Source of the DNA: Campylorhamphus procurvoides
Taxonomy: Eukaryota > Chordata > Aves > Passeriformes > Dendrocolaptidae
Reading direction: 5' to 3'
Assembly (NCBI GenBank): GCA_013396655.1
Contig: WBMV01008568.1
Span: 1,469,329-1,533,328, forward strand
DNA: 64,000 bases
Made by a program: the position numbers and the translations under genes. Position 1 is the stretch's first letter. Each line of letters begins with the position of its first letter. The notes under the pieces were generated by a model, which was not told the origin of the DNA, did no database searches, and saw only the letters and a list, made by a program, of their open reading frames with translations. Shown piece after piece: positions 13,701 through 25,700 of this stretch.

Positions 13701-16700
13701 AATTACATTCACTGCACAAGAAGAGAATTCTATCCTCCTTCTGAAGACATAATAAATTTTCTTCATTTTTAGATTCCCATAAGTATTTAATAAAAAATTC
13801 ATGGTCATATCAATTCTCCTGCAAATTGTGAAGAAGTTTGTTCTGAGTCCTCATTCACTGTTTCAAGTTCATCAGTTTTGAGGAAAGCTTTCTTATTTGA
13901 TGTAAATGAGCAGAAAAATGGTTTAAGCATACTTACTGAGCCTTGACAGTCCTCCCTGGTGAAGACTTCTGAGAATACAATGATGGCTCTCTAATTAGAA
14001 AATCAGAGGGCAAGAAAGAGAATAACATTCCTTTATACTACTTTGCATCTCATTTTCTTCTGGAGCCATGCTGTGCCACTTCATCTTGGAAAAACACCCA
14101 CCAGAACACCTGCAAACCCTGCTCCAGGAGCACAATCACTGCTTACACTGAGGCCTCAAAGACTATGGTTCAAGAGTATTACAACACCTGAGTAAATGCA
14201 ATGCTCAAAAGACCTCCACTATTCATGAGTGCTATTTTAACTCAGAGTACATTTTTTCCTTCAGATAAAAGTGTCTTTGTATGAAAAGGCCAGAGAGCAA
14301 ATCAGTGAGTCCTGCTGGTGCTTAGGTCAGCAATGAGGAGAATCATCTCCGAGCCCTTGGGTCCTGGCCTGATTTCCAACACTGCTTTTGCATTGCAGCA
14401 GTATTCTAAATCTCAGTATTATGTTTTTAGAAAAAGATATGGAAAATGCTTATGGTCTACAATTCTCACATATTGTAGATTCAAAAGGCTGGATGTCTTT
14501 TCCTCAAGGCAAATACCAATTGGAATACCAATCCAGTATTTAGTTATAGTGTGGGCTCAGATGCAAAGCACTAACAGCTGTATTAATGTGTCATCACTGT
14601 GACTTCTCACAAAAATATTCATGCATTTCAGAGCTCTCCTTCTTAACTGGCTTCCCAATGGAACTCTGTCATAAGAAAATAATGAACTTTAAAGTTGGGA
14701 AAGGCCATTTATGTAAAAAACCCAATGAAACAGAAGTCCTGTGAGAAGAGACTTAGACAGAGAAACGTTAGTGAAGAATTATGGCCTAGGAACCAGCTGC
14801 AGAGAAAGCAAGAAGGAACACTTCAAATATTATTTCCTGCTGTAAATCAGGCACCTTAGGATGGAATATGGACAAGCATCTGTTCTTCTGTGAGGCTCAT
14901 CCACAGTATTTCTTCTATCTTCAGCCTACAACAGAGAGGTAAAAATCTTTATTATCAGTGCAAAAACATAGCAAATTTCAAAATTAAAATGAATCTAGTA
15001 ACTCTCTGTGATTAAACAGCCCTACAAACTTCATGCCTTTTCTGAGAAGCTCTGGGTAAACAGATAAAAAGCACACCTTCTTCTGCTGAAAAGCCATGTG
15101 CCAGTTATCTGATACCTAACAGATACTTGATAGTACACTTACAGAAACAACTGGAAAAAAAATCAAGAGATCTCTTCATGTGCCTCTATATTTATTTCTT
15201 ATTGTTTGCACTCATCCTTCTGAAACTCTCTCTCCTCTACAGAAGTAATTCATCTCATGGCAATACAGAAAATGAAACCTAAATCAGTTGTATACTGCTG
15301 TAGTAGTGATGAAGTATATATCACATAATGATGGTGAGGGAAGTGGTTAAGAGTACCCAGATGACTGACAGATGTATTATTACCTTCAGTGCAGTCCTCT
15401 GCTGTTCAACCATAACTTTTCTCCCAGACTCTTTGTCTACCGATGAAAACCTACAAAATTTAGTGAGGTATTAGATTTCCAAGTAGGCTGCTTTCAAAAT
15501 ATGCAGGATGAGAATACCAGTGCCACTGTGAAAATTTTCCATCAGTGTGAACGGAATCTAGTACCCAAGAGTTTAGAAAATTCCTGCCAGACTTTTGTTC
15601 ACATAATAAAGCCAAGTTACTGTTTATTTTGAAGGATGACAGTAGTAATTCAGAGGTGATCCAAATCCATTATTTTGCTCCATATTGACAGGGGATAGCT
15701 AAATTATGCAGAACAATCATTCAGAATTAAGAATGGAGATGATCCTAAAAATAAAAGTGCACCAGGAATATAGATGATGCCTAGCCAGAAAATCAACAGT
15801 TGCAACATGGAATGCAAGCTATCATAATTCCAAGTCTTAGGAAATTTCTGATTTGTTCTGTAACAAAACCAGAGTTAGACATGAAGGCAATGAGGACACA
15901 AACGGGAAAAGATTTCTCTTTATAAGGTAGAATCAGTAAAACCAAAACTAAATCAAAACTGTTCAATTTGCTAATAAGTTCAATACAAGAGAAAGACAGT
16001 AATTTTAGTTAAAATATTTCATATAGGGTATATCTGAAGGTATTTAAATTCAAGTGATAAAAAGGCAATGAACAGCTGCATTAAAGAGTTAATAAAAAGA
16101 TCTTTGCTTGGTGTATTAATTAATGAACTGGAAAATATGAGACTACAGGGGTAGCAGTGGGAAACTACTTGCATGCCTATACTGGTTAATTCTTTACAAG
16201 ACAGAAAGCACAACTATACACCAGAGGGAGTCCAGGGAAGAGAGAGAGAATGACTATCACCTGCCAGTGTGAGATCCCACAGTTTGAATTTAGTGGCACT
16301 TCATATCCAATTTGTATAGATGAAACCAGTTGCTCCGGAGCAAAGACAAAAAATATGCCAGTGTTCTAACTTTTGCTGAGGCATATTTAGAATAACTTCA
16401 GAACTATTAATCCAGTTTTATACAAATGTACATGAGAGCAAAACATATTGCTTTTATGAAGATACTGTTATGATTACATCTAAATCCCACAGTTTCAAAA
16501 TAAAGTTTCAATCCCCCTACCTGATCACATCAGTCTGTGTTTGAGCTTCCACACGGTGCTTGCTGCGATTCTTCTTTTTCCTTTGGGCAGGATGGTAATA
16601 CCTGTACTGTGACAGGAAAGATTTAGCATCTGATCTTAAGGTGCGTGGAGTAAAGGGTTTTCGGCTCTTAGTAAAGTATTTGGAGTGCTTCTCTAGAAGA

Positions 16701-19700
16701 TCCCCGCTGCATACTTTGGAGTTGCTTCCTTGACACCTCTGGGAATGACTAATGTTCATAAAACCATCAGTGGAGTGATTACATGAAAGTCCAGAGCGGT
16801 TTCTTGGTGGCCTTGATATACTGATACTGGAGCTCGAGACAGATGCCTTAGATGTATTCCGAGAACATTTTCTGGCATATTTTACTGCACTGGAATGAAC
16901 CGAGCCATGCTCACCATAAGGAGACAGTGCTCTTGATAGGTACTGTGCCTGCCCAGCACATGGGAAAAGACTGTCTTTGTCTTCTGCTTCCAAGAAACTC
17001 TAGAAAAAAATATAAAACAACATTTGATTGCTTTGCAAGTCACCAGCTTTGCTCATGACGGTACTCCCATCTATTACTGTTATCAACTTGGAAATGTTTT
17101 CTATGTAAAAACTTTCAATTTTTGTAATATCAAAATGGTTTCGGAGCAAACCCAGTGCAAACCCTAGTCACAGGAAAGAAGAGACTAATAAGCAAATGGC
17201 TTGCTTCAGTAGCAAAACAGTGGTGCTCTGTTACAGAATATTGATGGCTACATCAAACCAAGAGTTTAATCCAACAGCTCAATATATTTTTAGAAGTCAA
17301 GAATTCATTGCACTGAGGCAAATTATTTTATTTGGGTATGCTCTGTTCATACCACCCAGGCAAGGTAAAGTAGACATTAGTCAAAATTATCCCATGCTTA
17401 AAAATTCAACATTATTCCTGAATTGTATTCTGACACTGTGGTAAAGACAAGTAAGACAGAAACTCAACTAAATCTAAGCCACATTTTAAGCGCTTTTTTT
17501 TGTTGTTAAATGAGAAAGAACAATTAAATAGAAGTTTTCTTTCTGTCACAGAGAAAATTTTGAAAAATTCAAAGCATAAATACCCAGACAGGGTATGCAC
17601 ACTAGTCAATGTGCTTTAAAACGTAACTGAAAAGCTAGAAAGCACCTTACCAAAACAGCTGTCATATACTGCAGAACTAGAAGACTAAACGGGAAGCCTA
17701 TCTGCAAATAAAATTTTGTATAAACTGACTTATTTCCTCCACATGTATAACTATTCATGAAATTCTGTTACCCACAACTGTATGACAGAGAAGAGATGAC
17801 TCACATTGTGTGCCCTTAAACCACCCGGCACCAGAAGTCCCTCCCAGAGTCAGTGCTTACAGTGCAGCAGTGATGGACATAAGCTGAGGACAGAGTTATT
17901 CTGGAAAATCTCACTGCTGTACCATGCAATCAGTAAAATGCAAGGCAAAGTAACAACTAAAATAAAACAACTGGAGAAAATCCAATTCAAAATCAACAGG
18001 TAGCTTTTTTAAATTATTATCATACTTTCCTTACACTCAGGCAGTTCATACAGATGCACATCAGCAGCAACAAAGTGCTGTAAGATTTAAGAGAATGCAT
18101 ACAAGTAGAGGTGTTTCCCCAGAAGAAAATCAAATTTCTAAAGCCAATCGAAGTTCTTAACAAACTCGAAGTTTAGGTTCAGATAGCCTAACAAAGAGAT
18201 TAACTTGTTGATGTACCTACACCACCTGAACAAGGAACAAGAAGATAAGCAGACACTGGTACAGGACATACGCTCTGCAGCGAAAAAAAGGGAGAAAGGG
18301 AAGGTGATTTCCATGTGTTTCATTAATTTCTGTTATTTTTCTATCAAACACATAAAAACTATTAAGCAGAAGCATTACATTACTGAAGTCATTGAAGGAA
18401 CAGAAAGCCTGTGAAAGAGGGGATCCAGGATGACGTGACTTATACATATTCTGTGATACGCATTTATTTATGACATACAACTGTAACTGCCAGTTGAGAA
18501 GATTCAAGATTCACCAAGCAGCCTGACCTGACCTTATAATTAGTCTATGTGGAAACTGCTTTGAGAGACTAAGAGACTCAAGCACAGATTCAGTGGATTT
18601 CCAGTGGTGCTTCGTTGCCTCAGCACAATATTAACCTGGAGAAAATCCTCAAGAACACTTCACTTTTTGAAAATAATCTGCTGATTAAGGTTGGATATGT
18701 GATTTTCCCCACCAGGAAGCAACAATGGACTGAATGCCAACAAAAGGCGCAAGAACAACTGTAAAAGGAAGTGCCTGTGGGAATTCTGCAAGATAATCAA
18801 AACTGATTTCTGAAGTCTCCTACTGGGGGGAGGTGGACAGGGAAAAAAACCCCAAACTAAAAACCAACCAAACTTGGAAATCCTTATACATTTATTGAAA
18901 ATTCATGACATTGTAGCCCACTAATAGATAGTATACGATATTAATAGTAAACCAGTAATACATACATAGTAAACCAGTAATATGGTATAGTACATTAAAC
19001 TAATGTAATTAGTAGTATGGCTTGTAAATATACACAGATCTTCTGTTCTACCATTCAATCCTAAAAAACGTGTTTTAAAAATTCTAAGCACTAGACTGTT
19101 ACTGTATAAATGCTGCATTTTCTCATAACACTGCTACTGTTATTGCTCGGAATCTACACTATTCCATCGTTTTCCTTTCAGAAACACTTAGTATTTTAAA
19201 GCTCAAGTGTGATGAATATGCATCTTGTGACATATAGTAAACACTATTTAGAGTAATATTAAAAATATAGGTATTTTACCATGAAAATTAAGTCACAGAT
19301 CACACTACTGTCATACCATATATTTCCTTCATAACTATTTTCTCTCATATCAGTAAGATCTACCTATGCTATCAGCACCTCAGTGTCCACAGTTGCTGAT
19401 GCCTAATGCAAAGAGGAATTTTTTTTAGTTAACTGAGGCAAAATAAGCTCTTCTTGATGGTGTGAGCCAATTTTATTTTACTACTACAGCATAATTAAAT
19501 GCTGAACTGATAACATGCAGTTACAATGCCAAACAAATGCCTGTGTTAGCAAGCAAGTATAATGAGGCTTACCAGTGTGATTGTTTGCATACAAAGTACT
19601 TGCAGTGGTAGCTCTGCAGTATAGAAAACAGTTAAGACTGGAAAGTTTCAGAATCCACCTATATAGACATTTTTAAAAAGCTAATGCCATATCCTTCAGT

Positions 19701-22700
19701 GTATAGTATAAGCAGCTTAACTTTTCTCGTAAATTTTTTACTCTCAGTGACTAAATCAGTTCATGGAGCTGCAATATAAATCAAATTGTAGAAGCATTTG
19801 TGAACATAGGATGACTGGTTCCCTGCATTATGCAAAATAATAACCACGAAAAGATATGAAGTGATATTAGCCAATTACTCATCTACACCTCATGAAAGTG
19901 GCAAGTTCTACTTTTTGGAAGCAGTTGAGCTGATCCTAAAACAAGACAAAGGTACAGAGCTGATGCAGCAATATCCTAAATTTAAGCTTTCCTTATATAT
20001 GAGAAAGTTTAGGGCAGTTCTCTTCTTCTTCTATGTTTCTTAAGTAGAACAGACCAAGTAGCTCTCTAGTGACTAGAGAGAACTGCAACCCTAAGTCAGA
20101 TTTGTGTCAGTTGTGAGATATATTCATTCAAGTACCAAGAAAGAAGAATGTCTTTCAAAGTCCTTATTCTCGCAACTTTACTGTCTAAGCTAGCAAGTTT
20201 ACCCTTCAAATACAAAAAGAAACAGTATCAGAAACAAGGAACTATGTTGGTGACTTCAAAAAGATTTTGAGTTGTCAGAGAATGCTGTTTGTCTGCAACT
20301 TGCCTCTGAACCCTCAGAAAATTACTTGTACACCTGTGTTAGTATAGGCCAGTAAGCTGTAAGCAAGTATGTTCATTTTCTTCTCTGGTCTGTTATCTAT
20401 AAAAACACCAGATGTTTAGGTAGGAAACAAACAAAAAAAAACACACACAAAAAAAAGAAGACAAAAACATGCCTAAAAATATACAGTAGGACACTGATTC
20501 AAATATATTTAGTTCTATTCTTCAGATACAATTAAAAACTATTCCATGGTAGTATCATAGCTTTAGATACTAGAACTATCAAGAACTACTGTAATTTGGA
20601 GTGAAAAATCACGACTCATATCTTGCTTACCAATATACATTCTTATTCTATTGATTCAGCCAACTGTAATTTGTTTTCAAAGATACAAATTTACTCAATG
20701 ACACACATTTCAGCCACTCAAAAGGTTTCATAAAGCATATGTTTATACTTCAATTTTATTAGTCACAAAACTGGGGCAAATTAAATAGTACCGGCAGCAA
20801 GCTTGTACAGAGAAGACCTCTGAATCTTCATGAACTCTAAGATTAAAGAGAAATGCTAATGAATGAAGCCATTTGAAAACAGGAAGTCAGGTGCATACAT
20901 CAAAGCTGATTAGCACATATTTGGCCTGCAATCTAGTTGGCCAACAACCTTGCCAGAATTACATAGGTTATTTTATCTTTATATACATATAAATATCTAT
21001 GTTATTCTTAAAATGATATACAATTCACAGGAGCCACATTTTATTAGGTAACAAATTATGCATTATGGAAGTAATTTCTAACTTTTGTGTTCTTACATTT
21101 AAATGTAACAGTGGCAAAACCAGGATAATCCTGCTTGTCTCTTTTTCTTACATCCTTCTCTTATCTTGTACGATGTTTATATGCACAGGCCCACATTCTG
21201 CTCTTGCCATTACCTTCTTGGAAACCCAAAGTATTCCAAGGTTGACTGCTTCAAATCTGTGCTGAATCTCATCCCAACCCAGGAATGTCTGAATTCAACA
21301 AAACAATTTTTTGAGCAGTTCCACAAGCAGAGGATGTATATTCAGCTGTTTTCTAATGGCAACAGCAATAATATGATTACTGTGTGAAAAAATCCTCTAC
21401 ATCATCAAATGCTTTAACAAGCATTAGGAATTTGTTCTCCAGCTGTCACTTAGCAATACATCCTGATGGCTACAGAAATACAATTAGCATGTCTAATTCA
21501 TCCTCACAATGCATTAAAGGACATCTAACCACAGACGAATCCTCCCTTGGTGTATGAACAACCATAGGAAATCAATGGCAAATGAAATAAAGTTTAAATA
21601 GGGCTTCATTTTTAGTATGAAGGTATGGCAGCTCAATTACTTCCACTGCCTTCCTTTCTACCAGGTTTAGTTATAGGGTTTTCACTTCTTACTGACTCAC
21701 TGGTGTGACAAAAGCAGTATGCCAAAATTTGAGAAAAAAAGCACTTATGCGATCCCTCAATCTGCTTTACAACGTGTTGGCTGCAATGTACCACACCTGA
21801 AATGCTTCTACACTAATGCACACAGCATGAAGAACAAACAAGAGGAACTCCAAGCTTTGTCCCAGTCCCAGAAATTTGACATCACTGGCGTAAGTGAAAC
21901 CTGGTGGGATGAGATCTGTGACTGGACTGCCCTGCTGGGCAGTGACAGGCCCTTCATGAGGGATAGGCAGGACAGAAGAGGTGAAGGGGTGGCACTGTGT
22001 GTTACAGAAGGGTTAGAATGTATGGAGCTCACAGTTGAGAGCCTCTGGGTGAGCATCCAGGAGTAAACAAATAATGTGGATGTCATTGTGGGAGTCTGCT
22101 ATAGACCTCCCAGCCAGGATGATGACACCAATAAAGTTATTCTCTGAGAAACTAAGGGACACTTCCAAGTCAACTGCCCTTGTCCTTATGAGGGAGTTTA
22201 ACTTGCCTGAAATTAACTGGGGCCATCACACAGCTGGTACAACCCGGGCCAGAAGATTCCTAAAAAACCTGGATGACAACTGTTGACTCCCTTGAAGGCA
22301 GGGAGGCCCTGCAGAGAGACCTCAACAAATTACAGGACTGGGCAATCACCAGCCACATGAAGTTCAACAAGGGGAAGTGCCAGATTCAGTACCTGGAAGC
22401 GTCCACAGAGGACATAAGAGTTTCAGATGAGGTGAAAGTGAGAGAATTCAAGCTTAATTAGAGCTTGTATTTACTGCAAGTACTCTTCATCCAGACAACC
22501 AACATCTTTTTCAGATGGTCAAGACATGCATTTGGTGTTGGGCACATGCCAGGAAGCCCCCTGTCTATTTTCTGCTGGTTGAAATACGCCAGCCCTCACT
22601 CTAAAGCTGCTGCACAGCAGTGATCAGCTGTTATTATGGGAGGCAAGTATATGATAGTATCTACCAAACAAAATTAAAATACCTACCTTTCCAAAAGAGG

Positions 22701-25700
22701 ATGGCAGGAACCTTCTGCTGTCTCTTGAGCTGGATTGGGAGATAGTTTCACACACACTCATTTTCTCTTCACACCTGGCTATCTTCTTTTTCAGTTTCTC
22801 TCTTCTTTGCTGGTCGGCAACTTAGGGAAGAGACAAAGATTGTCAGATCCAAACTGAAATATTTTTTTTTTTCCTAAATGATTTGAAAACATCATAGTGG
22901 TTTCCCATTGCTCAGACTATTAACATATGTTGCACTTCCAACACACAGTAATTTAAAAATTTACGCCTATTCTTAAAAGAAAAATAATGAAAAGTACGCT
23001 GGCAGCTGAAGCTGTGCCTTAACTGTCCTGAATTACTCTTATCTCACAGCGAACACCAGCATACAGGAATTTCAAGATCAGCAGAGCACTGTGCTCAAAA
23101 ACCTACAAGCTTGCTCTCAGCTTTTACAGCTAGAACTCCTTTGACTGTACTCTCATTGAGTCTTTCAGAAAAAAACTCATGTCTATTGTTAGCAAATTTG
23201 ACATGCAAAAAATCCACATTCACAGCATGAAGGAGTCTCCCAAATACAGAAACCCATGGCAAAACCAACAAGTTCATGTCAAGAACATAAAAAATGAAGG
23301 AAAACTCTAAAAGGGCCACTGTCACATTAGGACGGAAGAATTTTTATCTGTCTCCACTGCACTCCATGATTTCATCTGCAGTGTCAGAAGATGAGTCAGA
23401 TGCCATCAGATAAAGAAGCCGAAAAGATGGGTAAATTTTCTGTGTACAAGTCACTGAACCAGTCACCTACAACTGCTATCTTGCAGTCCAAAGTTTTTTT
23501 ATATTGTTTTTTATATCGAGGACTCAGGTGTCACATGAATCATAGAAGCATTTTGGTTGGAAAAAATCTCCAAGATCCTCAAATCCAACCTTTGACTAAT
23601 CATCACCTTGTCAACTAAACCACAGCATTAAATGCCACATCCAATCACTGAACACTTTCAGGGACATTGACTCCACCACTTCCCTGGGCAGTCCACTCCA
23701 AAGCTTGACAGCCCTTTCTGTGAAGAAATCCTTCCTGATGTCCATCGTGGATCTCCCCTGGTGCAGCTTAAAACTGTCCTCTCTTTCCATCAGTAGTTCC
23801 TGGGAGAAGACACCAACTCCCACCCGGCTACAACTTCCTTTCAGTTGTAGAGAGTAGTAAGGTCCCCCCCAAGCCTCCTTTTCTCCAGGCTAAACACCCC
23901 CAGCTCCCTCAGCCACTTCTCATAAGACTTGTGCTCCAGACCCTTCACCAGCTCTGGTGCCTTCCCCTGGACACACTCCAGCACCAAAATGTCTTTCTTG
24001 AAGTGAGGAGCCCAGAACCAGTCACAGTACTCAAAGTTCACAAAGTTGAAAAATCCAAATGAGGCTGATTAAGAAAATTAATAATTTCATTTCCACAGAG
24101 GAAAAAGAAGGGGGTTTATATATACAAGCACACTTTTGAAGTCTGTCTACTCAACAAAACCTGGTTTAACTCTTGACCACATTTCTGAGTCACGTAACAT
24201 GGATCCAAGTCTATGAACCATTTCTTTGATCAGACACACAGAAAGGCCTTTGAGGATTTCTTCTTTTTTTTCATAATGTAATTATATCATATTCTGGTAG
24301 ACCCCAATCTTCAAATGCACTACTATACTTAAGCACGGAAATGTAAATAACTTCATGGATTGGTGTGGTACATTCTTCTAGACAGCTGAGACCTACAGCA
24401 ATCTGAGGACATTTAATCAACCTTTAAAATGCATTCATCTGTGTGCATGTACCCTACACACATGTTAATCTCCAGGAAATATTTGTGTATACATTTTATT
24501 ACACATTTCAGTCCCTTATTAAGATAGAAACAAATCTTTCAGATACAAAATCCTTGCTCTCATTGTTTAGGGGAATCCCTATCTCTCTTTCAATTCTTAC
24601 ACTTGATATGAAAAATACAAAGTAATTACTTTGATGGTTGCTGATTTATCCAGTATATGCCATTAGAGTACTTACAATATGAAATTGATTTTATGACTGA
24701 AAAAATACTAGCTGAAATTAAAAAATGCTACATATACAAGCTGAATTAAAAATACACCTCGTAACAGGATAAATATACTGTACCGTTAAATAATTAAAAT
24801 TAAATATTTTTCTTCCTACACTGAATTATTACTGTCTATTTTAAATTATTATTATTATTAATTGCATTTGTCTTAAAAGTTACAGACAAGCACTCAAAAA
24901 TTAGCTACAGGTTAGAAGTTTTATATGCTTGAGTTAAACAGTTACCTATCCTGGGCCAGTAGAGTGTGTCTGTGTGTGCACATGCATGTAAGCTGTAAAA
25001 ACTCACATTCTGCCTACTGAACAGGTAAAATGGTGATGGCTGATGTGTATTGAATAATATCTAGGGAGAAAATGAAAAAATGAGAGCTCTAAAAGCATAA
25101 ATGCAAATCACACAGAAGCATGGATAAGTGCAAGTAGGTGCCTGAAACAGCAAGTTCCTTACCCTCAAGTGCTTAGGTGAAAAGTGGGTTTTCCTAAGAC
25201 AGGACAAGCTTTATGACTTTACTGCATGTTCCACCTGCACCCCATGGCTTAACAGGAGTGTCTGGGCAAAGTACAAATTAGTGTGAATATTATTGCAAAC
25301 CAGAATTCTTGTCCTTAATTCTGCTCATTACAGGATAAAGTCTGAAATTTGACATACACGCAGATTTTGCCTTTACTACTGGCATTCAAAGCTATAAAAA
25401 ACCTCTCTTCCAGGACTGTGTGTTGTGACTCTTTTTACCCAAAGCATGGCTTATGCTCTAGAATGAAGAATGAAAATACAGGAACTGTGCCAGCGAAGAC
25501 TATCTTTGGATGTCAGAACAACCCATTGGGACTACTGTCACCTGCATGGGAAATGTAAAGTCTTTGTCTTGCACCCCTGATATAGTGAGCATAGCTCAGC
25601 TAATCCATTAAGTGCATTCCAAAAGCCATAAAGTCACTCGTGCATACTGAAAGGCAGTGCACACATATGCAAAACACAATGTCAGAAAATCCCAGTAGTA

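Larger units (their letters stand above)
10727..16520 (-). other. SPATA7: SPATA7 introns 10-6
   Basis: Introns at 10727-11073, 11132-12540, 12619-13936, 13987-15383 and 15451-16520. AT-rich with no repeats or extra exons recognised. Confidence 0.85.
17000..22686 (-). other. SPATA7: SPATA7 intron 5
   Basis: Holds the CR1 fragment at about 21760-22430, a 22-bp tandem duplication (18945-18982) and an inverted repeat (20062-20080). No exon was found that would supply the mammalian sequence missing between exons 5 and 6. Confidence 0.85.

Noticed and set aside
16852..17058. Plus-strand frame over SPATA7 exon 6
   Set aside because: Antisense shadow of the well-supported minus-strand exon.
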